Of a DNA stretch of 64,000 bases, positions 1 to 11,749 are shown piece by piece; position 1 is the stretch's first letter; each line of letters starts with the position of its first letter. The position numbers were made by a program, and so were the translations under genes. The DNA is from Cervus elaphus. Lineage: Eukaryota; Chordata; Mammalia; Artiodactyla; Cervidae. The notes beneath the pieces are model-generated. The model saw only the letters and a list, made by a program, of their open reading frames with translations, did not search any database and was not told the origin of the DNA. The stretch is from contig NC_057848.1 in assembly GCF_910594005.1 (NCBI RefSeq), positions 139,634,155-139,698,154 of the forward strand, given 5' to 3'.

Positions 1-23
1 TTTTTTTTAAAGAAATTGTCTAA

Positions 24-372
24 CTTGATCATGGAAGCAGAGAAGTCCAGACCCAGGAGAGCTGAAAGTGTAAATTCCGATCTGAGTTCAAAACTGAATC
101 CCAAGGCAAGAGAAGATTGATGTTATAGATTGAAAACAGTCAGGCAGAGGGAGAGAATTCTTTCTTACTTAGCCTTTTATTCTATTCAGGCCTTAAACAG
201 ATTACATGAGGCTCACCCATATTGGGGAGGGCAATCTTGCTTTGCTCAGCCTACTGATTTAAATGTTGATCCCATGGAGAAACCCCCTCACAGACACACA
301 TAGAAATGTTTAATCTACTATGTGAGCACCCGGTGGCCCTGTTAAGTTGACAGCTTAACTTAACCACCACAT
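24..372 (+). repeat. Old mammalian retroelement remnant, family uncertain
   Basis: The order of motifs (gagaagtccag, tattcaggcctt, gggagggcaatc, ccctcacagacacac, aagttgaca, ttaaccaccaca) matches a widespread old mammalian interspersed repeat that I recognise but cannot name with certainty (LTR or old LINE 3' region). It has no coding capacity. Both boundaries are approximate, and the 5' end may lie outside the window. Confidence 0.4.
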
Positions 373-699
373 AGACTTTTAAAATATCCTGAAGACTGCA
401 GAAAATTGAGCTGTTTTCACTTAAAATTGATTGATACTGCTTTCTAATAGTTCACGGTCTAATATGGATCAAAATTGGGGACGAAAAAGTAGAAATCCAA
501 ATATCTTTCTCTAGCAAAATATGATAAATATCATGAAAACAGAGGAAAGTTAGGTAGATGCATAATGCAGAATCCCAATTTAAATAATGATGGCCAGGGC
601 AAGGCAGATACTAGTGGATGTGAATTTGTTAAATCCAGCGTCCCACATGTGGAGGAAAAATCTTTCTTGGGCAATTAGAGGCATTAAAGGATCACAGAG

Positions 700-1312
700 A
701 ACTGATGAGAGAAGCCTGGCCTTGCTCTGAGATAACAGAGTGGATAAGCACCCAACAAGCAAAAAGGCATTGATGAACCACAGGGAATCATTATTCCCTA
801 TGTAATACCTCAAATTTAATTCTGCTCACAAGGACACAGTAATACACACTGTACTGGATATTGTTACTGCCTGGACCATATCTCCTCTGTCCACCTTGGA
901 TCTCACCTAAAGCTACAGTGGACTGTGCCTTTCATACTCCCAGGATGCCAATTTAAGGGCATCACTGCCTCTCTGCTTGTCTGCCTTAAGGCTTCCTCCT
1001 GCCTGCTGATAAGTCCAATCAGAGTTTTAGTTCTCTCAAGGAAAAACATCAACCAAAGGAGGATAGGAGTCTCTAATGAAATGCTCCAGCCTCCTGTTCA
1101 TTGGGGAAAGCCAATTCCACAGGGAATTCTATATAATTCCTCATAAGGTCACAGGGAGACTGAGCCTAGTTGTTCATAGGGAAAACAAGCACCTTACTGG
1201 GTTTCCAGTCTGACATTCCCTGTTCTCTCCTGTACCCTTTCATGGATAATCTGTCAAATAAATACCCTATTCCCTCAAACTGATGCATGCTCTGTTGTTA
1301 GGAAGACCAAAG
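700..1312 (+). repeat. LTR-like remnant
   Basis: This moderately GC-richer segment ends in an LTR-like arrangement: a pyrimidine-rich stretch, the polyadenylation signal AATAAA at 1257-1262, then a short tail ending near tgctctgttgtt. No flanking duplication is visible and no gag or pol sequence is attached. A solo LTR of an old endogenous retrovirus is the best guess. The small open frames here show no recognisable domain. Confidence 0.35.
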
Positions 1313-1390
1313 CCAAGACACACACTCAGTTTAATGTGTATAACTTTGCTGTAAACAAAAGTGTGTTATGCTCCTAATTGCTCTCATTAG

Positions 1391-1590
1391 GTGCTTCCCT
1401 GGTGGGGCTCTAAGTCTACCTGCAATGAGGGAGACCTGGGTTCAATCCCTGGCTTGGGAAGATCCCCTGGAGAAGGGCATGGCAACCCACTCCAGTATTC
1501 TTGCCTGGAGAATCCCCACAGACAAGAAGAGACTGCCAGGCTACAGTCCATGGGGTCGTAAAGAGTCGGACACGACTAAGCACAGTACAC
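1391..1590 (+). mobile_element. Bov-tA SINE
   Basis: The tRNA-like head (gcttccctggtgg ... gggttcaatccctgg, a degenerate B box) is followed by gaagatcccctggagaagg and the Bov-A body ending agtcggacacgactaag. The head carries a local deletion. The element is full length for the family (about 200 bp) and non-coding. Confidence 0.92.
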
Positions 1591-2223
1591 AGTGCCCTCT
1601 GAAAGACGCGGGGTGTGGTGGGGATTGAGAGACAAGTTTTAGAGTTGTTGTCAACTCCATTTTACTGACAAAGAAAAGACTTTCGATAATCTGAGTAATT
1701 CTCCCAAAGTCACACAGTTAATAATTGGCAAAGTCTTTCTTTGATGTGCTAAACAGAAACTTGGCAACACAAAAAAGAATGAATCATTTCCCAAATGAGT
1801 TCTACGTGCTTTAATTTTATGTATAATTTCAATTTAATGTGTCAGATCTTGCTAGCTTAAAACATTTCAGTTAAACCTCATTAATTTGGACTCCATTAAT
1901 TTATGCTTTGTGATAACTTGTAAATGTAGGAGTGAAATTTATTTTCTCTGTAAAAATATTATTATCTAATCTGAGATATAAATTTTTTTTTTTTTAATCT
2001 GAGATATAAATTTTTAATAAGGCCAAATCATTTCCTCAATCCCCATCTTGCCATCATCATTTAATGTTCTATGATATCCAATAAAAAACAAAGAACATTA
2101 GGTACACTGAATTTTGGGATATTTTATTGCTCTCATAATGCTCTCCAGGACCATGAGATGAAGCTCTGTTCCATTTCAAGTTATATTCAGAGAAGGAAAA
2201 CCTTTGTATATTTTTTCCAATTT
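1591..2223. other. Unassigned AT-rich stretch with a small duplication
   Basis: No gene or classified repeat is seen. A 21-base word (taatctgagatata plus a T run) occurs twice, at 1967-1987 and 1995-2015, separated by a T tract; this looks like slippage or a local tandem duplication. Confidence 0.5.
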
Positions 2224-2700
2224 CTAGTTTTTATTTAATATATACTTATACAGCACTAACTATATGCTGAACACTATTGTAAATGCTCCTATGAATAGTA
2301 AATCATTTAATTCTTACAATAACCCTTTGAGTTAATACTGTTATCCTCATTTTAGGACTTCCCAGGTGGCACAGTGGTAAAGAATCTGCCTGCCAATGCT
2401 GGTGATACAGGAGACATGGGTTTGATTTCTGGTTCAGGAAGATCCCCTGGAAGAGGAAATGGCAACCCACTCTAGTATTCTTGCCTGGAGAATCCCATGG
2501 ACAGAGGAGGCTGGAGGGCTACAGTCCATGGGGTAGCAAAGAACTGGACAAGACTGAGCGCACAGACATACACAAACTGGGGTACAAGGATAGTAGGCGA
2601 TTTGATCAGTGTCACACAGCTAGTAAATGGCTAAGCCTGGATTCAAACACAAGAAACTTGGCTCTGAAGTCAGTGTTCTTACCTACTAACAGTGCCTTGA
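2224..2700 (+). repeat. MIR SINE split by a Bov-tA insertion
   Basis: The left part (2224-2353) carries MIR motifs such as tcatttaattcttacaataaccc and ttatcctcatttta. The right part (2576-2700) resumes with gtcacacagctagtaaatggc and ggattcaaac. The break falls at the MIR core, where the younger SINE at 2354-2575 sits, so the order of insertion is clear. Confidence 0.75.
2354..2575 (+). mobile_element. Bov-tA SINE inside MIR
   Basis: Head motif acttcccaggtggcacagtggtaaagaatctgcc, then gaagatcccctgg and a body ending with ctggacaagactgagcg. An extra gctggtgata segment in the head enlarges it slightly. It interrupts the MIR on both sides. No convincing target-site duplication remains. Confidence 0.92.
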
Positions 2701-3285
2701 AAAATCTTCAAATCCTGTCTTAGTCACTACAACAACCTACATTCCATAGCTGGCAGTCCTTTGTAAAGAAAGACTGAAGAGGAGGGTGTTAAACTACACA
2801 TTTCCAGGATGTTCATCAGTCCTAATTTCACACCAGTGATTCAGTTATTAAGGTCCCAGTTGCTTTTAGATGCCTTCATGTGCCTTTAAAGACCTTTCCA
2901 GTCCACCTCACAGCCCTTTGTTGAGGAAACATTATGACCAAGAAAAGCTTTTGTAACAACAAAGAAAATGGATAAGAAGTACTACAAGGTTCTGAATGTT
3001 CCTCATCTGAAACATGAATGACAAAGAAGGGAAGGCCAGCAGATTCAACAGTCATTTGCCCATGCAAATCATGTGTAAATATCAGGCTGATTCATAGATT
3101 AGTCAAATTCTCCACCAGTACAAGAATTTGGTACACCCAGCCAGAGAGAGAGGAATTTTGCAATTATTTCTAGAGCTGAGCTAGGTTAACTGTTATATTG
3201 TAACAGGAGTAATTTTCCAGACTAACGCCCCTTGCCCCAAAATGCTTTTGTGGATTTTATAATATGTGTCGGGGAGAAAAAATGT
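2701..3285. other. Unassigned stretch
   Basis: No gene, RNA or recognised repeat is visible. Base composition is like the surrounding bulk DNA. Confidence 0.4.
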
Positions 3286-3752
3286 TCCCTTCTTCCTTTC
3301 TAGGTTCATTGGCTGGTCTAATAATTAAATTGACATAAGAAAGATTGACAAGAGAAAAATAAATTTAATTATGCACCTATGGGAACCCCACAAAGACATA
3401 AGACCCCCCAGGCAGTCAGGTAACTGAGGCTTATATACCATCCTGAGCTAAGGAGAAGGGGACAGGACTTCAGAATTTCAAAGGAGTTTAATTCACAAGA
3501 AGCTGAGAAGAGCATATTTTTGGTACACAAATGTTTGCCCTGCCATGCAGCTAAATATGTCTAAAAATAAAAGTTATCTCTGGTAATAGTTCTCTTTCTG
3601 GTACAGTCCACCTACCTAAATGCTTTCAAGCAGTTAAGGGAGAGGTAAAAATCTTTTCCTGAACCTGCAGGGTCTCAACTGCCTTCAGTTCAAAACAATC
3701 TCCATGCCAAAGTGACACAGGTGGGGGTGGCATATTCAGTTTCCTTCACGTG
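3286..3752. repeat. Unnamed old repeat family X, copy 1
   Basis: This copy aligns by eye with 5478-5945 and 15776-16288. Shared landmarks in the same order are a start resembling ttctttctaggttc, an A-rich ataaatttaatt segment, ggcttatata, a purine-rich middle, and an end with cttcagttcaaaacaatctccatgcca. It is probably an old LTR or LINE-derived family. Orientation relative to the source element is unknown. Confidence 0.6.
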
Positions 3753-3888
3753 TCAGTGTTTTTATTTCCAAAAGTTCTTATCAAAAGGCTTAGATTTTCT
3801 AAAATAAATTATCCAGCTATTTCATGGTTTTATCAACAGCTTTTCTATATATTCTTTTTTTTTTTTTGAGAGAAGTGGTTTGTAATTT

Positions 3889-4112
3889 CATTTTTTTTAA
3901 CTTGGAATGTAATTGCTTTACAATGCTATGTTAGTATCTATTGTACAATGAAGTGAATCAGCTCTATGTATACATATATCCTCTCTCTTGGACCTCTTCC
4001 CCTCCCAACCCCCTTTCTCACTTCCCACCCCTCTTGGCCATCACAGAGCACCAAGCTGATTTGCTTTACAGCAAGTTCCTACTAGCTATCTATTTTATAC
4101 ATGGTGGTATAT
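3889..4112 (-). repeat. Ruminant L1 3' end, antisense
   Basis: The reverse strand carries the typical ruminant L1 3' UTR end. On the plus strand it reads aatgtaattgctttacaatg ... gaatcagctctatgtatacatatatcc ... catcacagagcaccaagctgat ... ctagctatctattttatacatgg. It is 5'-truncated and non-coding. An upstream T run (3855-3867) may be the remains of its poly(A) tail. Confidence 0.8.
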
Positions 4113-5477
4113 GATATATATTTGCTTAAGAAAAAAAAATTGCTTTCCTCCTTAAATATTCTTGCTCTCTGATTGTTTTCATAAGTCTCAATGATATTTC
4201 CCCACACTGAAGAAATTTGATTGTACAAATTAAGGCCACTAGAATACCATTTACCCTCCTTGAACATTACTTCCCTTAATAAATGATTCTCTAGAATTCT
4301 GAAACAAGATCAACACACTGAACAGAACACCTAGCTCACAAGGGAGTCAGATTATTTACTCATTAGGATTTATTTAGAAGATACTACAAAGACTAAAATC
4401 CTCAAGATGGAATAGAATTATATGACGGTACAATAACACTCATTTTATTGATTTGACTTTGATTTGATTTTCTAACCCTGTGTTTTGTGATTGTCTCATT
4501 TTCTTATTAAGGTTATAACATCATAATGTTAGAAGCCGTGACAAGAATAATAAAGCTCAGCTTCCTCATTTTACATCTAATGAAACAAAAGCCCTTGCTT
4601 CCAACCCAGGGCTCTGTTCAATAAACATCTCTCATTAATCATGACATGTTTATCTTCAAACATAAACTCCTTAGTGAGAGGAAGTGTGTGTTTCAAAAAT
4701 ATATGCATAAATAAAATATTCACAAATGTTAATTAATTATGGTGTTGATGGAATAAACATCAGTAGTTTTATATTTGACTGATTCAGAAACACTGACTGT
4801 TGATCTTAGTTTAAATACCAGATTCCAAGGAAATTTTTCAGATGTGTTTATGTTTTAATTTGATATTGATTTTATAAGTACATCCCTCTTTTGGGTAGCA
4901 CTGACACTTTTATTATACTTTTGACTGCAGAATTTATTTGGACACGTGTATGCAGAGCAGAAATGGAGGAGTTTTATAAGCAACCACACATTTGTTTGTT
5001 CTGAGAGGTAGCATAAAGGCAACATAAAATAAAACAAACTGGAGACAGAAAAAGTTCTGCAAAAGAAAGAAAATGCGTTTCTGGTGAAAACCAAAACAAC
5101 AGTAACTTACTTGCACAGAGAAAGACTACACTATTCAAAAGGCAGAGAATTCTGACAATAATCAGATGTTCACAGCGTCTATCAAAGCACAGGGAAATGG
5201 TGCCCCCACCCTGGACCCTCCCCAGCAAGTGGATACAGAAACCCAATTGACTTGACTAAACACATGTGTATTAATCTATCAGACTCTGATGTCATCAAAT
5301 ACCTGTATCAAGCCACTGTCTTCTGGTGGACTTGAGCCTGTGTTGATCAAGCAACCTTCAGATAATTTGCATTCTAAAGAAAGAGAATGTGCTAATCTTA
5401 TCATTCAGGGCAAATCTCTGTTTCACTGGACAGTATTTTGTTTTTTTTCCTCCTAATATACTGCTGCGGAAGACAAG
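4113..5477. other. Unassigned stretch
   Basis: No supported gene. A weak MIR-like motif (cctcattttacatctaatgaaac) sits near 4565. Overlapping minus-strand frames of 60-90 codons at 4855-5246 show no recognisable domain, lie in several frames at once, and look like chance. Confidence 0.45.
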
Positions 5478-5945
5478 TTTTCTTTTTACCTTTCCAGGTT
5501 CTGTGCCTGGTCAAACATTAAAATAGTGTAAAACAGATTAACAAGAAAAAACAAATTTAATTTCATACATATGGGAGTCCCATAAAAAACAGGAGACCCA
5601 AAAGGCAGCCAGGGGATTGAAGCTTATGTAACATCCAGAGCTAAGGAAAAGAGTGAGGCCTGGGGACACAAAGGAAAAGAAGGCCTGGCATTTACAAGGA
5701 GGGCAAAGGAGATGTTTGGAAAACTTAGGTTGTCCTATTAAGCAGATAAGTTTCTTGTGTAAAAAGGTAGTTTTAAAAATAGCTCTTGTCCTGGTAGAGT
5801 CCCCCTTTCCAATGCAAAGTTAGGCAGTACGTGAGGGAGATATAAAGGATTTTTCCTTAATCTGCTGGGTTTTCATTGTCTTTACCTCAAAATAATTCTC
5901 ATGCCAAAGTGGAATATTACGGAGTGACAAAATTCTGTTCCCCTA
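5478..5945. repeat. Unnamed old repeat family X, copy 2
   Basis: Same order of landmarks as 3286-3752: ctttccaggttctgtgcctgg, aacaaatttaatt, atgggagtccc, gaagcttatgtaacatc, ggtagagtcc, then cctcaaaataattctcatgccaaagtgg. It is in the same orientation as the other two copies, and the three are strongly diverged. Confidence 0.6.
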
Positions 5946-6880
5946 TCAGACTCTTGTGAGTTGACATAGAAAATTTAGTCTTTGTAATTCTAAATAGTTC
6001 TGTAGTGATTCTAAACATTTATACACTGTAACACCAAGGGGCATAGGTCATACATATTGTCACCAAGACAAATACATTTCATGAGGCATTTTGGGAACTG
6101 GCCATCTACCTTTCTGCATGGGCAAAGAAAGCTTTTCAACTATTTTACTTTCAGGTTTCCAGAATATATACTTATTCTATTTTTAGTATACTTTTGTTTT
6201 TCAGATCCATATTACTAATTCTTAAGTGCATCACCAGTATATTTATCATTATGGTTTTAAGCCTATAATTCTGTAAAATCATCCAAATTAATGTTTAACA
6301 TCATGTTACCTAAAGATGAAAACTCTGGACTGTTAAACTTTGCTGAACTTCCAAGTATCCTCAAGGTTCTGGTTATCTGAGATGTTTACCTTGGTAGGTA
6401 ATCACAGGACCTAAAAATGGATATATTTATAATAACTTTTTTGAAGTATCACAACTAGTTTCCTAAACTTCCTTTGGAGGAAAGAGAATCAATGTATTTA
6501 TAACAGTGAATCTATTTTGTCAAGACTCCCATATTATTTATAATAAAATCTGAAGACTAATTAAGAGCTTGTATAAAACTTTACTTGTAAAATTAAATTA
6601 TGTTCCCAAGTTATGGGAATTTGTGTATTCTACACCCTGCAATTGTAATATTTTGACTTATAAGAAATATATATTTGGTCATTCAAGATGACCAAAATAT
6701 ATTTTTCATATATATTTGGTCTTTATCCACAGTTCCTCACTCATAGCTCTCAAAATCCTTGGAATTTCCTGAGCAATAACAGCAATGGAGTATATTTTGT
6801 TGTAATATTTGGCCTCCTGGTCTTAGTCCCTGAAATCCCTTCAGTGTCATAAAAGTGAAATGGGTGTTTTGTTATTCATA
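5946..6880. other. Unassigned AT-rich stretch with a hairpin
   Basis: No gene seen. A near-perfect inverted repeat with arms at 6665-6682 and 6688-6704 and a 5-base loop lies here; a further direct copy of one arm follows at about 6708-6723. Confidence 0.5.
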
Positions 6881-7575
6881 ACAAGTCCCTTTCTATAATA
6901 ACTGGGTTTATGTTAACAAAATGACTCCTGGAAAGCACTTAAGGATAGAAGCTGGTTGCCAGGGGACCCAATCATGAGTAGAGAGGTGAAGTTTTCAGTC
7001 CCACTCCCTGATTTCTGGAGGGGAGAGGGGCTGGACATTGAATTAATTACCGATAGCCAATGATTTAATCATTCATGCCTATATAATAAAGCCTTCACAA
7101 AAACCCAAATGGACTGAACCCAGAAGGCTTCCAGTAGTGAACACATAGAGATCTGAGAAGAGTGACACTTAGAGAGAGCATGGAAGCTTCATTCCCTTTC
7201 CCCTACCTTGCTGTACTCATCTCTTTCATCTGGCTCTTTCTGAGTTACAGCCTTTCATAATAAACCATAATAAACAGTGATTCAGTAAGTACAATGTTTT
7301 TCTGAGTTCTGTGAGACACCCTGACAAATTAATCAAACCCAAGGAGGAGGTTTTAGGAATCTTTGTTTATAGCCAGTCAGTGAGAAGTATGGATAACAAC
7401 TTGGATTTGCAAGTGGTGTCTGAAGTAAGTGTGTGTGTGTGTGCGCGTGCACACACACACTCAGCGGCAGGAGGTGGGGCAGTCTGGTGGAACTGAGCCC
7501 TTTACCTGTGGAATCTGATGCTATCTCTGTGTAAACAGTGTCAGAACTGAGCTTTTTGTTGTGCGAGGGCAATCC
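6881..7575 (+). repeat. Solo LTR of an old endogenous retrovirus
   Basis: The order matches a common old mammalian LTR: a late U3-like part with tatataataaagcc, a middle with gaacacatagagatctgagaag and catctctttcatctgg, polyadenylation-type AATAAA motifs around 7258-7275, then ttctgagttctgtgag, aattaatcaaacccaaggagg and ggaatctgatgctatctctg. No gag, pol or env sequence is attached. The 5' boundary is uncertain. Confidence 0.6.
7429..7460. repeat. Alternating purine-pyrimidine microsatellite (GT/GCGC/AC)
   Basis: Thirty-two bases alternate strictly between purine and pyrimidine: a GT run, a GCGCGTGC centre, then an AC run. The tract is nearly self-complementary, so it could form a cruciform or Z-DNA. 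It lies inside the U5-like part of the LTR. Confidence 0.9.
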
Positions 7576-7629
7576 AACCCCCTATACATTGGAATTGAGT
7601 GCAGATTCAAAGAGCAGTACAACAGAATA

Positions 7630-8590
7630 TTCTGTTGAGGTATCACCTCCCATCTGTCAGAACGGCTATAGTTAAAAACATGAAGAACAAACATTGGTGA
7701 GGATGTGGAGAAAAGGGAACTCTCCTACACTGTTGGTAGGAGTGCATAGCAGGCAGATTCTTTACCATTTGAGCCACCAGGGAAGTCCAAAATGATAGCC
7801 TCTATCCATGGAATTCTCCAGGCAAGAATACTAGAGTGGGTTGCCATTCCCTTCTCCAGGAGATCTTCCTGACCCAAGGATTGAACCTGGGTCTCCTACA
7901 TTGCAGGTGGATTCTTTACCATCTGAGTCACTAGGGAAGCCCAGATTGGTGCAGCCACTGTGGAAAGCAGTATGGAGGTGCCTAAGAAAAAAAACAAAAA
8001 CTAAAATTAGAAATAATCTGTGACCCAGCATTTCCATGCTTGGGCATATAATCAGAAAAAAAACAAGAACACTAATTTCAAAAGATACATGTACCCCAAT
8101 GTTCATAGCAGCATTGTTTACAATTGCCAAGATATGGAAGCAATCTAAGTGTCCACTGACAGGTGGATGGATAAAGAAGTGGTGTATATATACACAATTG
8201 AGTATTAGTCATAAAAATGAATGAAAATTTGCCATCTATAGCAACATGAATGGACTCGGAGGGGATGGTGCTAAGTGAAATAAGTCAGACAGAGAAAGAC
8301 AAATACTGTATGCCACTTATAAGTAGAGTTCAAAAAATACAACGAACTAGTGAATATAACAAAAAATGAGTAGACTCACAGATGTAGAGAACAAACCAGT
8401 GGTTACCAGTGGGGAGGTGAGGGAGGTAAATATTGTGATGGGGAAGTGAGAGGCATAAACTACTGGGTGTAAGATAGGCTCAAGGATGTATTTTACAATA
8501 TGGGGCATATGACCAATATTTTGTAGTAACCGTAAATGAAAAGCAATCTTTAAAATTGTATTAAAAAGTATAAAGTAACAACAAAAATAC
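7630..8590 (+). repeat. L1 3' part (ORF2 end and 3' UTR), interrupted
   Basis: L1 landmarks run in order: tatcacctcccatctgtcagaa, tggtgaggatgtggagaaaaggg, ggtgcagccactgtggaaagcagtatgg, cccagcatttccatgcttgggcatat, gcagcattgtttacaattgccaagatatgg, caacatgaatggac, then a 3' UTR with tggttaccagtgggg. The reading frame is destroyed. Bov-tA material at 7751-7943 splits it. Confidence 0.85.
7751..7943 (-). mobile_element. Bov-tA SINE pieces, antisense, inside L1
   Basis: Two antisense pieces are present. The first (7751-7788) is only a tRNA-like head. The second (about 7806-7943) carries part of the Bov-A body and a second head ending agggaagccc. About 17 unrelated bases separate them. A truncated SINE plus a head fragment, or an internal rearrangement, would explain this. 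Confidence 0.85.
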
Positions 8591-8599
8591 AGCATCTCT

Positions 8600-8765
8600 A
8601 AAATGGTTTCCCTAGCTACATATCACTATTGAGCACCTGAAATATGGCTCAGGGAACAAAAAAAACCTAAATTTAAAATTTTACTTATTTGTATTAATTT
8701 AAATTTATATTGTTATATGTGGCTAGGGGCTCCAGTATTAGATAGCACAGCTGCATAGTACAAAG
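8600..8765. repeat. Possible old DNA-transposon remnant
   Basis: The left end has cactattgagcacctgaaatatggct and the right end has tatgtggctaggggctccagtattagatagcacag, around an A/T-rich centre. This resembles a common old mammalian hAT-like non-autonomous element. Assignment is by memory of the motif only. Confidence 0.35.
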
Positions 8766-10129
8766 AGACTAGAATTCTATGTTATAAATGTACTGATTAA
8801 ATTAATTTTAAGGAAAAAAATGTGAGCAAATTAGAATATGCATTTGTAAAGAAATGAGTGAAATCCTTACAGATACCAAACTACATGTTTCATCAATTAA
8901 AGCTGTCTTAGTTTTGGTACTCCTTTATTAAGAAAAGACAGCTTTCATTACTTCTTATATTAAATACTTTTCAATCATTTCTTAATCATTATGTGGATCT
9001 CTGTCAACTAAAATTATATTTTAAGACTTAAATTCTATTTCCTAATCTCTTCATGGTGTAAAGAATTTTGTTAAGAATCTAGGAAATGTTGTTGATGATT
9101 ACCAACTATATTAAGGAAATGTTGTTGATATTACCAACTATATTAAGAAAGAGCTTCCCATTACCCAACATAATAAAGAACAATATATATTTAATATGTA
9201 TATATATTATAATCCCAATTAAAAAAAAACTATCTTGCACATGTTATATGTCAATGTATGCGTTTTTATATAGTAAAGTCTAGCAACTTTTTGCAAATGT
9301 TTTGATCCTGCAGGCTTCTAAATAAAAATGTTATCAAAATAAACAGGGAAAATAAGGAGACGTGGTAGGGAACTAGAAAATATATGTGTTTATTTCCTGT
9401 TTTTTTTTTTTCTTTTTCCCAGTAAGGCAAAGCAGGTATTAGAGGAGAGAAAAAAAATAGGCTAAACTTGAAAGGTTGGACTGAATTGGTGTATACTAGA
9501 TTGAGAGAACTGAGTTGCATTATATTGAAGCTTTCCAGGATATCATTGATTACTTAACTGTGGAACTGACATATCAGCTGCTGTATGTGCCTATTACAAA
9601 AGTGTAAACCACTAGATGCAAAGCCTAGATAGTACTGTAGTGGCTTCACCCAACCTTGAAATTCATTTTTCCTATTCTTGCAGGAGTGCCCAAGAGGAGG
9701 GCGGGAGATTGTCAGTAAGAAAACTGCATTATCTGGCCCCAGAGGAAAATTTTGTGATAAATAAAATCCAGTTTCTGAAGGTTTATATAAACAACCCATA
9801 GCCAAAATTGTTATCCTATAAACCAATTTATGATGCATTTTATGACAGGCTTGAAAAGATTGAGAAGGGAAAGTAAAAGAGGCTAATTGGTACCATTCAC
9901 TAGACAGTATTTAGGGTCTCAATAATCCTTCCTAAGTCAGAAACAGAATTCAAATTATACTTTTTTCCCCACTGTTATTGGCATATATCACTGTAGAAGT
10001 TTAAGGCCTGATAGCTATGGTGTGTTATGTTGTGAAATGATTACTACAATAGGAAAAGCTAACATTCATTTTCTCACACAGATACAATAAAAAGAAAAGA
10101 AAGATGAGAAAAAAGGGAAAATAATTCTC
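8766..10129. other. Unassigned AT-rich stretch with a tandem duplication
   Basis: No gene seen. A 33-base unit at 9081-9113 is repeated directly at 9114-9145 with a one-base deletion. The short open frames at 9266-9838 have no recognisable domain. Confidence 0.5.
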
Positions 10130-10440
10130 TTTATGTTGAAAACTGTCTCTCTTAACAACCTTCCTATATATTGTATAGCAGTGTTAGCTATAGTCGTCAT
10201 ATTGTACACTGCATCCCTAGTACTTATTTATCTTATAGCTGGAAGTCTGTACCTTTTGATCATCTTTCTCCGATTCCCTTTCCTCCCACCCTCTGCCTCT
10301 GATAACCACAAGTCTGGTCTCTTTTACTATGAGTTTGTTTGTTTGTTCTTTTTTTAGATTCCATATATGAGATCATACAATATTTGTCTTTCTCTGACTT
10401 GTTTCACATAGCAAAATGCCTTCAAGGTCCATCCATGTAA
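10130..10440 (-). repeat. L1M 3' region, antisense
   Basis: Antisense L1M motifs are in order: gttagctatagtcgtcatattgtac, gataaccacaagtctggtctc, gattccatatatgagatcatacaatatttgtctttctctgac and ttcaaggtccatccatg. Non-coding. Confidence 0.75.
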
Positions 10441-11749
10441 TCATAAATGGTACAATTTTCTCAACTATAAATACAAAATAAATCTAGAATTATAAATTGC
10501 AGTAAGTGTTCTGAAACAATATATAACGATGCAATGGAAGAGGTATCAGGGAGAAAATGGTTATATTTGGGGGCTAAGAAAAATGCCGATTTGAGAAAGT
10601 GACAATAAGCTGAGGTCAGAAAGATGAAAAAGAGTAAATCTGGGGAAGAGTAAGAAACTTTGAGAAAGAAAAAAAAATTGATAATAAGTGCAATTCAGAG
10701 ATATTATCTAAACATTTTGTATTACAGAGCATTAGACTTGTTTTAAATAATGGAAATCAGTAAGTTTTCAAGAATTTGTCACCATTTTTTGATTATTAAA
10801 CCATCATGCTAATTATTTAAAGTATTCTTTACAAAATCTTTCAAGACTCAGGCTCTCTTTATTGTAATGAATTGATTGCATTATTTGCTCAATTTTGAGT
10901 TAGCACTTACATTGAAATCTTCTCTAATTATATCCTTGCCATTAGATTATTAGGATGTTTTTCTAGCTACTCATTCAAAAAATTTTAGACTTTTATAGTG
11001 TTAAGTGACCACTTATTTAAACTGATTTACAGCAGAGAGTTTAATCTGGTAGAAACTTTTAAGTTCTCTCAGATTAGCTAGAAAAAAAGAAAATGGGCCT
11101 TCCAGGCTGGAACCAAGCTTTTCTTTGTAGAGAATTCTTTAGGTTTTTTTTTTTTCCCCACAAAGAGTTTTTCTTTAGCTAAAATTTTCTTAAAATGATT
11201 TTTTTTCTAATATCAGCAAACCAAAGCAAAGTCTACTGTTTGATGTAGAGTGGAGGAGGTGGCATTTGGCTTTGCACAGCACTTTGTTAACCAGTTTTCT
11301 TCAAGTGGCAGTTTCCTTTGTTCCGAGGTGGCAGATTTGTAGCAGAGTGGCATCTAGAAATCATTGTAATTGCAGCAGTATTTCATGCAATTGCTGAAGA
11401 GTATTCTCTGCTCAAGGATTTCAAAACACTTTTCTAATGGTAAATTACCTTCACAGTATTCTTTTCTTGTAAACTGCAAAAAACTGAAGCACACAGCGAG
11501 CAATAGTTTATCAAGGTCTAGTGCAGATTTTCTTAGGTAACGTATTTGTGGATATCTTCTAAATCCTGAACACTTTGCTGGATGCAGTGAAGGGAAATAA
11601 AAGATAAGTTTCTTGAAGTCAGTTGTTCAGCTTAATGAAAGAGATACAAGAATCAAAGAAAATTATGCACGTGTAGAAAACATTTATAGAGCCAATTATA
11701 GATGTTCCCATTAAAGTGCTTAAGTTTTTAGACTGCTGAAAAGGCTGGA
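10441..11749. other. Unassigned stretch
   Basis: No gene or recognised repeat. The part around 11040-11560 lacks repeat signatures and has mixed composition, so it is a reasonable place to look for conserved non-coding sequence, but nothing in the sequence itself proves function. Confidence 0.4.

Noticed and set aside
1368..1628. Open frames that run through SINEs (also at 2481, 24109, 26917, 40257, 48213, 48424 and others)
   Set aside because: They translate the Bov-tA/Bov-A sequence itself (GGSDGKESACNVGD-type peptides) in the frame that happens to lack stops. They recur at every copy and are not genes.
4855..5246. Membrane protein fragment (Cys/Leu/Phe-rich frames on the minus strand)
   Set aside because: Three overlapping frames give similarly hydrophobic peptides because the sequence is A-rich on the plus strand; there is no family signature.
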